From Ceratorhiza oryzae-sativae (Eukaryota > Basidiomycota > Agaricomycetes > Cantharellales > Ceratobasidiaceae): 64,000 bases of DNA. The DNA lies in the NCBI GenBank assembly GCA_030998015.1, contig JARWMV010000252.1, positions 725,324 to 789,323 of the forward strand. The letters run 5' to 3'. The notes beneath the pieces were generated by a model, which did no database searches, was not told the DNA's origin, and saw nothing but the letters and a program-made list of their open reading frames with translations. The translations under genes were made by a program, and so were the position numbers. Below, piece by piece: positions 25,001 through 35,585 of this stretch; within the stretch, counting starts at the first letter, position 1; the number at the start of each line of letters is the position of its first letter.

Positions 25001-25576
25001 ATCAAGTTTGCATAGAGCGCTACAGGGATGTGGAGTCACACATACCGCATACATCTGCCTCTCTTCGATACGCGCTTTTTGCATGGATTCTGCTCCTTCA
25101 AATGCCGACAATATATCAAAAATTTGGCTGGCCTCCAGGAATTTCTTGGCTGTAGACCGAGAAATCCGACCGCTACGATCCTCTTCTTCGGCAGACCGAA
25201 GAGCCTAATAACCATTAATTAGGTACATTAGATCAGCATGGGTGCTTACCTGCTCGGCGAAGTTCTTGACATACAAACGGCCGACGTTTTCGTTAGTGAT
25301 GGCCTCATGAGTGCGAAGGGATTTCTTGGTGGCCTCGAGTGCCTTCAATAGCGTGGACAAGTAAACTGTAGATTCCCTTTCACGTGGTCGAAACTTCATT
25401 CCCATCTTGACCGCATGGTATCCACACCTTATGTATTAAGATATTTCACCATAGCATACCAAGAGTACGAGAACTAACCAGTATGAAATGATAGGGTCCT
25501 TTGTTTGGAGTTCGTCTGCTCTCCTTAGAAATGGTTGGATAGACTCGAGCTCCGTGGGAATTTGTGGGCGTGACAT
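22015..25576 (-). CDS. Vta1/LIP5-like N-terminus + Sel1 repeats + TKL-type kinase, copy A (C-terminus truncated)
   Basis: Starts at 25,576 (MSRPQIPTELESIQPFLRR). The first ~165 aa align in order with the Vta1/LIP5 N-terminal domain (SIQ, KDPIISYWC, GMKF, HEAITNENVG, YVKNFA, EDRSGR, KKFLEASQIFDIL), which in yeast and animals binds ESCRT-III proteins. A Ser/Pro/Thr-rich linker follows, then Sel1-like helical repeats (AAAKMGYPAGWFRLGQ and later FARRAANGGSAFGMFTMGFY), then a kinase domain: GGAFGDVYCG, VAIKAL, REIYIWSK, HGDLKA, LSDFDHS, RWMAPELL. About ten short introns join these parts without a break, so it is one gene. DFD replaces DFG. A fifth G at 22,016-22,022 (four in copy B) shifts the frame and ends the protein at WNPTP; without it the stop would be 21,939-21,941. 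The role is unknown; a link of ESCRT-type binding to signalling is inference. Confidence 0.85.
22284..23056. repeat. 773-bp near-identical tract shared with 47,321-48,093
   Basis: Aligned base by base the two blocks differ at one position (22,839 A against 47,876 G), across kinase exons and at least four introns, while sequence on both sides differs at about one base in seven. This is what interlocus gene conversion leaves. Confidence 0.85.
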
Positions 25577-26290
25577 TACGAGCGTGCTCTGAGGCTGGCC
25601 AGGTACAATTGGGATTGGTAGAGATTCAGCAACTCATACCGCCAGCAAGGCAGAGAGAGGCAGGGAGGGAGGAAGAGGGAGGATAAGGATATTAACCTTG
25701 CGAGCCGAACACTATGTACACGGGGCAGTGCTCACTCCGTAAATCGTCTCGGCTAGTGTTCCGAGTCCAAGGAGGCGCTTGTAAATATGGTATAGGTCAA
25801 CCAGTGGCTGCAGCACCGTGACCCGTTGTCGCGGCGTTGGTATGGCCGACGAAAAAGAGATTGGGTTTGGAAACTTTCACTAAGGTTGCTTGCCCTTTTT
25901 GGCTGCTACGAGAACCATTGATGTAACCTTTGAGCGGGTTATGTTCGGGGATTGGTAATTTGCTGATTGAATAATACAGAAAGGTTAAACCAGATTTGTA
26001 GATAATGCACACATGCCAATCAATGTTCCGGTTCGAGTGTTTCCGGGCGCAGGGACCAGTCCAACTGTCTTGTTTTGTGTACAGGAATCACTAAAAGACG
26101 CGCAAAAACACGATGCAGCTGTCGAATTCTTCTGCACGCCTCCTGCAACTGAAACGGTGACAATATTTTATAGGGACTACCACCAGCTGACATATGATAT
26201 ATTCTAATGCTGCCCATCATATCACCAGCCGACGATGACTTTGAGCAAGCAAACTCACCAATATTGCCTTTATTAACTACCGAGTTGCGT

Positions 26291-26714
26291 TGAGTAGAGC
26301 CATGGATCGTCCAAGGCTTCCCTTGGATTTCAGCCTGCTGGTTTATTTTGACATGGTTAAATATGCCGATCACACAACAGCGGTTAGCCGCCAGCGGTGG
26401 CAAGGTTGCACAGCTAACTGCTGCTACTTGTGGATACCGTGGCGTTAGGGGCTTCACGAGGACGATTGCACAGAGCATAGAATGGAACTTTGAACGGTGG
26501 CTCAATTACAAATCAATTCAGTGGAGATCCGTTCGACGCTCGTCCAGCGTTCCTCGTGAAAGTTCCTATCACAGGAAGTCCAGGGCGGCTAAAATAGTGA
26601 GGTTTCATGAGCTAGGAGACTATTGTCCCATACTTCAATAATTTACAAACACCAAATAAGAGTTGGTGTGACATCTTGAATTTGATTTCGCTTTTGCAGT
26701 GCTTCACCAAGCAG
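26291..26714. other. junction between duplication and transposon nest
   Basis: No gene supported. A minus-strand open frame (26,020-26,505) was checked and lacks motifs or exon-like structure. Confidence 0.35.
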
Positions 26715-26904
26715 CATCTCAGGGAAATCTGTGGGTGCAATTGATGTTCATCAGGTGCAATGATTCCAGGGGTTAGTTCATTCATTCATTGCATGTAATT
26801 TATGCAATGAACATGGGTTCATTTCCATCATGAACATCCATTGCATGCCATGAACACATGAACTAACCCCTGGATTCATTGCACCTGCAGATTTCCCTGA
26901 GATG
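26715..26904. repeat. 190-bp palindromic MITE-like element
   Basis: The outer arms CATCTCAGGGAAATCTG (26,715-26,731) and CAGATTTCCCTGAGATG (26,888-26,904) are perfect inverted repeats, and pairing continues inward (GGTGCAATGA, CCAGGGGTTAGTTCAT against their complements) toward a TTCATTCATTGCATG-rich centre. No coding capacity. No target-site duplication was resolved. Confidence 0.75.
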
Positions 26905-27779
26905 GAGGGCACAACACACTCAATTGGAGAGACCTCACTCTGGTGTATGAGTTGATATGAACTTGTTTGGTCTAAAAGATGTGCTTTACCTATGTCAATC
27001 AAGTTTGGTTGTGGTTGCTAGGTTTGAGTACTGTTTTTACACCAACAACTTTTGTTGTAAGGCATTGGTGATCAAGTTAGGTCTTACATAGGTACACACA
27101 TACTGGTTTGATTGTCACAAATGAGGTTTAAAAATAGGCTTATAGCCATACCTTTGTGGATATATGCATGTATGTTGTGACCCTCTGGATGCTTCCTTGC
27201 AAAGCACTTAAGTAGTGGCTGTGTTGACAGTGTGGTGCTATGCGGTATGTATTGAGTGTTCTAGTTACAGTGTTTGCTATGGTCTATGGTGGTTGATGAG
27301 ATAAAGCAAGCTGAGGTGTCCAGTCTTGCTTTATCCTTCTTATATATGCCTGTGGCTGCAGTGGCTGTGGATGTATTATCTAAGCACACTCTGCAGTAGG
27401 TGTAGGTTATGTACAGTACTATGGGTTAGGTAATTGTTTGTCTTAAGTTTGTGTGGCTCCGAATCTTATAGAGCTGTGCAAGGTCCAAGGGGTAGGCGCT
27501 GAGGTCATGTGATCCTGCTGTAAGTGCCAAGATCACATGACAACTTGCTCCTCGCTCCAAGTAACAAGGGAGAGAAATGCTGGAGCAAGTTCAGGGTAAC
27601 CACTGTAAGCACTGGCTAAGTGCTGAGGTCACATGACCTTGTTTATGGCTTGTTCCGCTTAGGAAAAATGCCATAAATCTGTAAAAATATTCAGTTGTTT
27701 TGTTATGTCCATTTGATGGGTCATAACAATGTACAAAGGATGTTCCATCCACCATTCTGTCCCTTTATACACTTTTGTA

Positions 27780-27911
27780 TAAATGTGTCTTGACCTGGTC
27801 TCTAGGCCCTGATGTGTACTCTTGAAGTACAGTTAATGAGGATAATACCTCTGCTTATAGTCCTAATCACTGGCTTGGGTTCACCACTTGGTGTTGCCCA
27901 GTTGTCTGCTA
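27780..27911. repeat. repeat block, inverted copy at about 32,661-32,790
   Basis: The stretch beginning TGTCTTGACCTGGTCTC and ending GTTGTCTGCT matches the reverse complement of sequence starting GCAGACAACCAGGTGAC just after the second LTR. It joins the foldback loop to the LTR region as parts of one older repeat. Confidence 0.6.
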
Positions 27912-27912
27912 T

Positions 27913-28039
27913 TCTGCAAAAACTGCTGATGTAATAATACAGGGGGGTATTGTAATGATATAATCACCTGTGATTATGTCTTATCACATGGTTACACCTG
28001 CTGTGATTTGACATAATTACATCATCCAGTTTTTGCAGA
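27913..28039. mobile_element. 127-bp MITE
   Basis: Terminal inverted repeats TCTGCAAAAACTG and CAGTTTTTGCAGA, continuing for about 23 bp as CTGATGTAAT against ATTACATCAT. The core has paired ATAATCAC/GTGATTA words. It sits in the loop of the foldback element. Confidence 0.75.
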
Positions 28040-28777
28040 GTAAGGCCTCTGGTTAAGGTAGGGCTGATGGGTGATTCCCTGAATAGGGTTGTCACACCAC
28101 TTAGGTATTACTAAGTGGGTCTCAAAGTGGGAACAATGTATATGTCACTCAAGTGTGCAGCTTAGTGACTCATGGCTAGATGCAAAGGTTTGCACTGCCT
28201 CAGTAGGGGGTGGCTAGACTGTTATGACCTGTCAAATGGACATAACAGAGTAACCAAATATTTTACAGATTTATGGCATTTTTTCCTAAGCAGAACAAGC
28301 CATAAACAAGGTCACGTGACCTCAGCACTTAACTGGTGCTTACAGTGGTTACCCTGAACTTGCTCCAGCACTTCTCTCCATTGTTACTTGGAGTGAGGAG
28401 TGAGTTGTCACATGATTTCAGCACTTAAGGCAGGATCACGTGACCTCAGCACTTACCCCTCAGACCTCATGCAGCTCTATAAGATTCAGAGCTGCACAAA
28501 CTTAAGATAAACAATTACCTAACCCATAGTACTATATATAACCTGTACCTACTGCAGATTGTGCTTAAGTAATACATCTGCAGCCACTGCAGCCACAGGT
28601 GTATATAAGAAGGATAAAGCAAGACTGGACACCTCAGCTTGCTTTATCTCATCAACCACCATAGACCATAGCAAACACTGTAACTAGAACACTCAATACA
28701 TACCACATAACACCAAACCATCAATGCAGCCACTACTTAAGTGCTTTGCAAGGAAGCATCCAGAGGGTCACAACATA

Positions 28778-29066
28778 GACATGCTAAGGCTGGCTTAAGC
28801 AATCTCTATGAAAGGTAGTCACAAGGGACTCAGAGGTGAGACCCAGGAGTAGAAGGAGTGTTGACAAGTTTGAGAGCAAGCTGGTGTTCACTGACTTGGT
28901 CTCAGCTGTATTTATACTGTAGCTACATATGAGGCTGTACACTAGTTACACACAGCCAAGCACAGCAATACATAGTCAAGGTGACAGGAAGAGAGAAAAG
29001 GAAGAAAAGGAAGTTGTAAAGCACAGCTGAGCACTGCCTTGAGCCTGTGTTGCTAGGCTGTAAGAG
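28778..29066. other. repeat-derived spacer
   Basis: No gene or clear repeat boundary seen. The last five bases, 29,062-29,066 (AAGAG), are the left target-site duplication of the solo LTR. Confidence 0.4.
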
Positions 29067-30348
29067 TGTTATGGATCACTAACATTTTCTATTATTTTAG
29101 TCTGCTCTGCCAACCTCAAGCAATGCCTCTGTAATTAAATTGTGAAATACTTGGATTTGTATGCGCTCCAAATTGTACTATTTTCTGTTCCATTAAATAG
29201 TACAAATTTCCTGCTCTCCAATGCATATTTTATTAAGTTTTTACAATAAGATCTCAGAGAGATACAGAGGTTGCAATATTTCCTCTTATCAGGAGATATT
29301 GATTACAACATCACACCGCTCATATCTCGGCAACCGCTTACGCTATCATAGCGATCTTATGCTCTATCGATAGCTAATCTTCGGCAGTATCTGCTGCCCG
29401 AAGATCGTCGCGATCCACCGGATCCTCGCGCCGGAATGGCCCGAAGATCATTAGAATCTTACTGGACCATCAATCAAGATCTAATGACTCCAGTGAGTCA
29501 GGAGAGCTTCCCAAATTGATCCAGAAGCTTCTCTGACTCACTTTATGACTCACTGAGATGTAGCCTCCATTCATTAAATGTATATACTATGATAATATGA
29601 TCTACAAGCCAATAGCAGGTCTCAGATGCATCAATGCCTTTGATCCACACCCTGTCTTTACTCTTTTATCCTATACTGGGCTAGGGTGTACCCCAAGTGT
29701 AGCAGTACCCTCTTTTGATGATTGCACTGGCATGCATGTATCTATTTGGCTCTGGAATGCCCTCCTCAGGGTATAAAAGGACCTCCTCTGAGGCCCTTCC
29801 AGACCACCCTCCTCCACTCCTCTACTCAACCCAGACTGGTTATTGGTTTCTTTTCTCTTTCTATTTCTCTTGTCTGTGTGTGATTTCTTATATAACTAGT
29901 ACTGAGGAATAAAGTACCATATTAGTTATATACTGTCTGATTCATTGTATCTTATATACAGAGATATATAAGGATACAATAGTGCCTGATTGAGCATGAC
30001 ATTAAGTACCAGCTATTAGAGGAAATCTAAGTACCTGTAGCTGAGGAAGTACATGCATTAGGCAGCCCTCCATCTATCCTATAAGCTATTGCTTAAAGTC
30101 TAGTATTAAGATTAGTATCAGTTAGTCCAAGCAACTAGGGCTGAACTACATTTAAGATATCTAAGGGAACCTGACCATAGTAGTCTTGCTCTTTATACCT
30201 ATAAATTAGTCAGTTTACACTGTGAAAGATTAAGACTACCTTGAGCCTTCTTACTCTAGTCTAAGAAGTATTGAGTACAATTAGTGTATACTAACATATC
30301 TACTTTTGCTTAAGCTCTAGATATTCAAGTGTACCCTGACCCATAACA
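29067..30348 (+). mobile_element. solo LTR (1,282 bp), copy 1
   Basis: Begins TGTTATGG and ends CCATAACA, an 8-bp terminal inverted repeat with TG...CA ends. It is flanked by AAGAG on both sides (29,062-29,066 and 30,349-30,353), so it is an intact insertion reduced to one LTR. It contains a TATAAAAGG core promoter near 29,772. The block at about 29,325-29,450 keeps many CpGs that are TpG or CpA in copy 2. Confidence 0.88.
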
Positions 30349-31354
30349 AAGAGGGTGGCTTGGGGGTAGCGCTGATCCTAATAATAGACCAAGGTCTGGC
30401 TGAGCATGGCAGAGGTTGCAGCCTGGGGCAAGGTCTGGCCAGGAAGAAAAGAGGGGGTAGGGGAATTGATGGTGGCTCTTGACACACCAGTTGTGAAGCC
30501 ACACTACTGGCCTGACCTGATTGTCCTGGATCTCATATGTTTTGATCACTTGCAAGCTTTCCCTTCAAGATAAGACATGGTGTGTCAGAGCTGATGACCT
30601 GAACAGTAACACCTAATGCTTGTGAGGTGAAGGCAAACCCAAGGGCTACAATGCCAAGGGTCAAGGCCACAATGTCTAAGGGTGGATGTGCAGTGAGGGA
30701 AGGGGTTGCAATGACACACAGAGGATTTAGAAGGGCACTTGTCCTGAAGGGGGCTGGGCAGAGACTGCTTGGCTTGGTGACTGCACAGGTAGAAGGTGGA
30801 TGTTGACAGGAATTTTTAATGTTTCTTGTTGATTTGATAGTTCCCTTTTCAGGTGTGAATTTTCCCCTATTTGTTCCACACAATATATTGGATTTAGAAG
30901 TAGGAGGTATTTGTATAGTTGTAGTGCAAGTACTAGGATAAGGTTGTAGATCAACCCTATTAGGTGTGGATTGGGTGGGAGGTGATGTGGCACTTGTTGG
31001 GGTAAATTCTTTGTTGAACAGGCCTCTTAACAGAGGACTTACTGATTTGACAGGGGAGAATATGGGGAGGAGTAGGATTTGTCTTTTGCCAAAGGAATTA
31101 TGGATGCTAGTTCTTGATGCAGGTTCTTGCTCTCAAAACTATGGCTGCTCCACACCTAGTGTTGTACAATCCCTACTTGTAATCCACTGCCTTGGACAGA
31201 CATGATATACAGTAGGTTTTTTGTAAGCTGTCAGAGCTGACAACCTGAGCAGTAACACCTAACACTTATGAGGCAAAGGCAGACCCAAGGGCTACAATGC
31301 CAAGGGTCAAGGCCACAACATCTAAGGATGGGCATGCAGCAAAGGGAGGGGTTG
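30349..31354. repeat. spacer with two copies of the TGTCAGAGC repeat family
   Basis: Copies begin at about 30,576 (TGTCAGAGCTGATGACCTGA) and 31,226 (TGTCAGAGCTGACAACCTGA) and share ~120-240 bp with 34,142-34,430 and, inverted, with 33,300-33,580. The second is cut at 31,354 by the next LTR. No coding capacity. Confidence 0.65.
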
Positions 31355-32659
31355 TGTTATGGATTACTAACATTTTCTATTATTTTAGTCTGCTCTGCCA
31401 ACCTCAATTGATGCCTCTGTAATTAAATTGTGAATTACTTGAATTTGTATGTGCCTCAATTGTACTATTCTGTGTTCCATCAAATAGTGAAAGTTCTCTG
31501 CTTTCCAACACATATTTTATCAAGTTTTTACAATAAGATCTCAGAGAGATATAGAGGTTGCAACATTTTCTCTTATCAGGAAATATTGATTACAACATCA
31601 CACCACTCATATATTGGCAACTGCTTATGCTATCAATGCAATCTTTTGCTCTATAGATAGCTAATCTTTGGTGGTATCTGCTGCCCAAAGATCATTGCAA
31701 TCCACTGGATCCTCATGCCAGAATTGTCCAAAGATCATTAGGATCTTACTGGACCATCAATCAAGATCTAATGACTCCAGTGAGTCAGGAGAGCCTTCCA
31801 AATTGATCCAGAAGCTTCTCTGATTCACTTTATGACTCACTGAGATGTAGCCTCCATTCATTAAATGTATATACTATGATAATATGATCTACAAGCCAAT
31901 AGCAGGTCTCAGATGCATCAATGCCTTTGATCCACACCCTGTCTTTACTCTTTTATCCTATACTGGGCTAAGGTGTACCCCAAGTATAGCAGTACCCTCT
32001 TTTGATGATTGCACTGGCATGCATGTATCTATTTGGCTCTGGAATGCCCTCCTCAGGGTATAAAAGGACCTCCTCTGAGGCCCTTCCAGACCACCACTCC
32101 TACTTACAACCCAGACTGGTTATTGGTTTCTTTTCTCTTTCTATTTCTCTTGTCTGTGTGTGATTTCTTGTATAACTAGTACTGAGGAATAAAGTACCAT
32201 ATTAGTTATATACTGTCTGATTCATTGTATCTTATATACAGAGATATATAAGGATACAATAGTGCCTGATTGAGTGTGACATTAAGTACCAGCTATTAGA
32301 GGAAATCTAAGTACCTGTAGCTGAGGAAGTACATGCATTAGGCAGCCCTCCATCCATCCAATAAGCTATCACTTAAGTCTAGTATTAAGATTAGTATCAG
32401 TTAGTCCAAGCAACTAGGGCTGAACTACATTTAAGATATCTAAGGGAACCTGACCATAGTAGTCTTGCTCTTTATACCTATAAATTAGTCAGTTTACACT
32501 GTGAAAGATTAAGACTACCTTGAGTGTTACTTGATCACATTGTAACTACTTTTGAGCCTTCTTACTCTAGTCTAAGAAGTATTGAGTACAATTAGTGTAT
32601 ACTAACATATCTACATTTGCTTAAGCTCCAGATATTCAAGTGTACCCTGACCTGTAACA
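31355..32659 (+). mobile_element. LTR copy 2 of the same family (1,305 bp)
   Basis: Same family as 29,067-30,348, ends TGTTATGG and CCTGTAACA. It has an extra ~38-bp piece at about 32,523-32,560. The flanking pentamers (GGTTG and GCAGA) do not match, so it is a recombined or rearranged copy rather than a simple solo LTR. It is CpG-depleted compared with copy 1. Confidence 0.8.
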
Positions 32660-33101
32660 GCAGACAACCAGGTGACACAAAGTGGTGAACAAGCCAGTGA
32701 TTAGGTCACTAAATGGAGGTATTATCCTCATTAAACTGTACTTCAAGAATACACATCAGGGCATAGAGACCAGGTCATGACACTATCCATCCACATGACA
32801 AGTGATAAGATAACATCAACAAGAGCTGATAAGATAAGCTTAAGTACATCCAGGGCAGGATAAGATTAGAGAATCCTAATAGTATTATTTGTCAATGATT
32901 ACCGCCCACAACTTTAAACAAGTATATTGAATTTTTTCTGGATATTACAACTGCTGCAATCATGGATATACACTTGCACTATTAGCCCCCAAAACTTTTC
33001 CTTCTTTCAGGCATTCAAACTCACAACAATAGTTGATTAGTGAATTTAAACTTACCCTTGACTTCCTGTGTATTACTTGGCAGCAGACCACTCCCTGTAG
33101 T
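32660..33101. other. repeat-derived spacer, no gene
   Basis: The left part is the inverted match of 27,780-27,911. The rest, to 33,101, shows no structure I can name. Confidence 0.4.
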
Positions 33102-33581
33102 TGTCATGGCCTAGACCATGACCACAAATTTATTCTGATTTATTTCAATTTTATCTCATTCCTATTTTCCTGTTTTTGGACAAATCCCATTTATTCAGAT
33201 ATATGTGTAGAATTATTAAATGAGTCATGTGATTGACCATTGTTGATGTGGTGCCATTTCTTTTATTGTACAATTTGGTCTAGCTTCTTATTTCATATGT
33301 ACAGCCTTCTTTGTGAATATATAAGGGAGAGTCTGAGAGCCTTAAGCCTCAGAACTCAACCTCCTGTTGAACATCTACCTACTACCTGTGCAGTCACCAA
33401 GCTAAGCAGTTTCTGCCCAGTGCTCTTCAGCACAAGTGCACCTCTATACCTCCTGCATATTGTTGCAACCCCCTTCCTCACTGCACATCCTCTCTTAGAC
33501 ATTGCAGTCTTGATCCTCAGGATTACAGCCCTTGGATCTGCCTTTGCCTCACAAGAGTTAGGTGTTACTGTTCAGGTTGTC
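33102..33581 (-). mobile_element. TIR element X, short inverted copy
   Basis: About 480 bp from TGTCATGGCCTAGACCATGA to GGTTGTCA. Its reverse complement matches, block by block, the non-nested parts of the large copy (34,146-34,443, then 39,130-39,191, then 39,886-40,047), which shows what that copy looked like before other elements entered it. No transposase. Confidence 0.75.
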
Positions 33582-33686
33582 AGGTGGTGTTTCCTTTTTT
33601 TCTACAAGCTGAACTTTTTTGGTTGGTGAGATTATATACTACTACTTGTTCTTCTCACTGAGTTGCTGTCTTGATGAGCATGTGTC

Positions 33687-34140
33687 TGTCATGACCTGAC
33701 ATGCATATATCCAACATATAATATTTTCTTGATTTATTACAATTTTTAAGAACATTTTCAAAACACACTTTCCTTTTATGGGACAACTGTATCATGTGAC
33801 TCATGGAATGTTCCAGACTGCTTACCAAAGGTGTATTTCAACTTTGATGTGAAATTCCACAGCTCTGCAGCAGCTTCTATTGCTTAACAATATGGCTCAT
33901 AGTATAGTTGTGTTTGTTTTGATATGGCTTGAAGATTGTATATAAACTAGGTCAAGTTCAATGAGGTCTCCTAATGAACTTGACCTCCTTGTCAATACAA
34001 GTCTTGTTCTCTTTCTGCTCACTGTCTTGCAACATGTTGTCATTGCCCTTACCTCCCTTGTCATCACCACCAAGTCACTCCCAGGCTCTGCCTCCATGAT
34101 CTAAGGCATCCACACCATCACCTGACTTGTTGCTGTGACA
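33687..34140 (+). mobile_element. TIR element Z (454 bp) nested in X
   Basis: Ends TGTCATGACC and GCTGTGACA. Flanked by GTGTC at 33,682-33,686 and 34,141-34,145. Removing it restores the X terminus TGTCAGAGCC exactly, which confirms the boundaries. No coding capacity. Confidence 0.78.
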
Positions 34141-34443
34141 GTGTCAGAGCCAACAACCTGAACAGTAACACCTAACTCTTGTGAGGTGAAGACAGATCCA
34201 AAGGCTAAGATGCCAAGGATCAAGGTCACAATGTCTAGGGGTGGGCATGCAGCAAGGAGAGGGGTTGTGACAACACAGAGGGGTTTTTAGAGATACACTT
34301 GTGCTCTTTAGCACTGGGCAGAAACTGCTTGGCTTGGTGACTGTGCAGGTAGAAGGTAGATGTCAACAGGAGGTTGAGTTCTGAGGCTTAAGGCTCTCAG
34401 ACTCTCCCTTAAATATTCAAGGTTGATGCAGTACATGTGAAAT

Positions 34444-34635
34444 TGTTGTAAGGACAAATGATTGTGACTCAGTTACTATTGTACTGCATATAGCTTTGTC
34501 TCTTATCTACCTAGTTACTATTATCACTGTCACTCCTTTGTATCTTTTGTCTTATTGTCTTATATTGCATATATGTGCTATGTTCTGTACATGAATACAA
34601 TCCTATTCCACTACCTCCACTGCCCACTTCCAACA
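34444..34635 (+). repeat. 5' LTR of the Copia element
   Basis: 192 bp, TGTTGTAAGGAC...CTTCCAACA; pairs with 38,932-39,124. Confidence 0.93.
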
Positions 34636-34650
34636 GGTTATGAGCCCTGG
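34636..34650 (+). promoter_or_regulatory. primer binding site, initiator tRNA-Met half-molecule type
   Basis: GGTTATGAGCCCTGG directly follows the LTR. GGTTATGAGCCC is complementary to GGGCUCAUAACC, the anticodon-arm sequence of eukaryotic initiator tRNA-Met including the CAU anticodon, not to a tRNA 3' end. This is the half-tRNA priming mode known for Drosophila copia and Ty5. Confidence 0.75.
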
Positions 34651-34713
34651 TGGACTATAACTTACTAGCTGAAATACTGATTATCCACTTTATCTATGCA
34701 TTGCTGCCTTACC

Positions 34714-35545
34714 ATGTCTCCATCCGATACTACAACGTCACTGCCCCCTGCTAGCTCTGAGACCCCAAAATCTTGCTATCAGTCAGGTCTGGCATGTACA
34801 AAATTGACAAACTCACTGGCCAAGACAATTATATCATCTGGCATATGTGAATGGTCAATATTCTGGTCAACTGCAGCCTATATGACTATGTCAACAGAAC
34901 AAAACCCAACCTGGGATTGAGTGACACAAAATGGGTGTTGAGTGATTGAAAAGCACTTAGCACAATTCATTTATGCTGCTCTGATGCTATCTCCATCCAA
35001 CTTGTCCGATTCAAATCATCTAAGGAGTGCTGGGACCACCTCAACTTGCTCTATAAATCATTGTCCCTTCTGGGTCTCCTATCTGCTTGAAATCGCTTCT
35101 ATTGCATGGCTATGCATGACGATCAGTTGCTTGAAGACCATATGCGCAAACTACGCATTGCAATGGATGAACTTACCATCCTCAGCAAGACCTTGAACAA
35201 GCTTGATTGTGTGCTACAAGTTGTTGGATCACTGCCTGCTGGTTGGCAATCGTTTATAGGCACAATATCCTGGTGTGTAGATCAATCCAAGATGGAAGAA
35301 CACGATACATATGCATCTGACTTACTAGCTCATCTGATGGATGAAGAACAATGCAAACAAGGCACCATGACCAGATCAGAGGTTGTGATGTACTCCAAGC
35401 CATCCTCTAATTGCTTGAGCTCAAACAACAAAGACAGCAACATGTGCCACAACTGTAAAAAGAAGGGCCACAAGATCACAGAGTGCTGGGCTGAAGGGGG
35501 AGGTGCATACAAGCCTGGAGGAAACTGTCAACAACGTGGAGGCTG
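34714..35545 (+). pseudogene. Copia gag relic
   Basis: Starts MSPSDTTTS; after a frame change reads LTGQDNYI, then a capsid-like helix region (LRIAMDELTILSKTLNKLD, LPAGWQSFI) and a CCHC zinc knuckle CHNCKKKGHKITEC at about 35,446-35,487. At least two in-frame TGA codons and a frameshift. Confidence 0.85.
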
Positions 35546-35585
35546 AGCCAAAGGCAAGAGTGACAAATCGCATGCAGTCATCAAG

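Larger units (their letters stand above)
21664..26290 (-). repeat. segmental duplication, copy A
   Basis: Matches 46,716-51,890 in the same orientation over gene and both flanks, beginning with GCTTCGAGATGCATCGGGG in both copies. Identity is roughly 80-88 percent by eye, with much lower similarity upstream of the gene start, except for a 773-bp block that is almost identical (22,284-23,056). Confidence 0.85.
27171..28777. repeat. 1.6-kb foldback element with ~560-bp arms
   Basis: Left arm 27,171 to about 27,735 and right arm about 28,213-28,777 are imperfect inverted copies, ends TATGTTGTGACCCTCTGG and its complement. Each arm holds a TATA box (TATATA near 27,340; GTATATAAG near 28,591), a GCAAG...CTCAGCTTGC hairpin just downstream and CAC(A/G)TGACCTCAGCACTTA words. 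The inner ends carry a small palindrome (TTATGTCCATTTGA...). The loop contains a separate MITE at 27,913-28,039. No protein is encoded. Confidence 0.75.

Noticed and set aside
26020..26505. 161-codon minus open frame between duplication A and the nest.
   Set aside because: No motif, no splice pattern, and no equivalent conserved in duplication copy B.
29067..32659. Two LTRs as the ends of one retrotransposon with a 1-kb interior.
   Set aside because: Copy 1 has its own matching TSD AAGAG on both sides, so it is a solo LTR; the spacer consists of another repeat family and has no PBS, PPT or coding sequence.
33683..34145. Element X starting simply at 34,142 after a spacer.
   Set aside because: The flanks of that reading do not match; taking 33,687-34,140 as a nested element with TSD GTGTC restores both the X end and its GCATG duplication.
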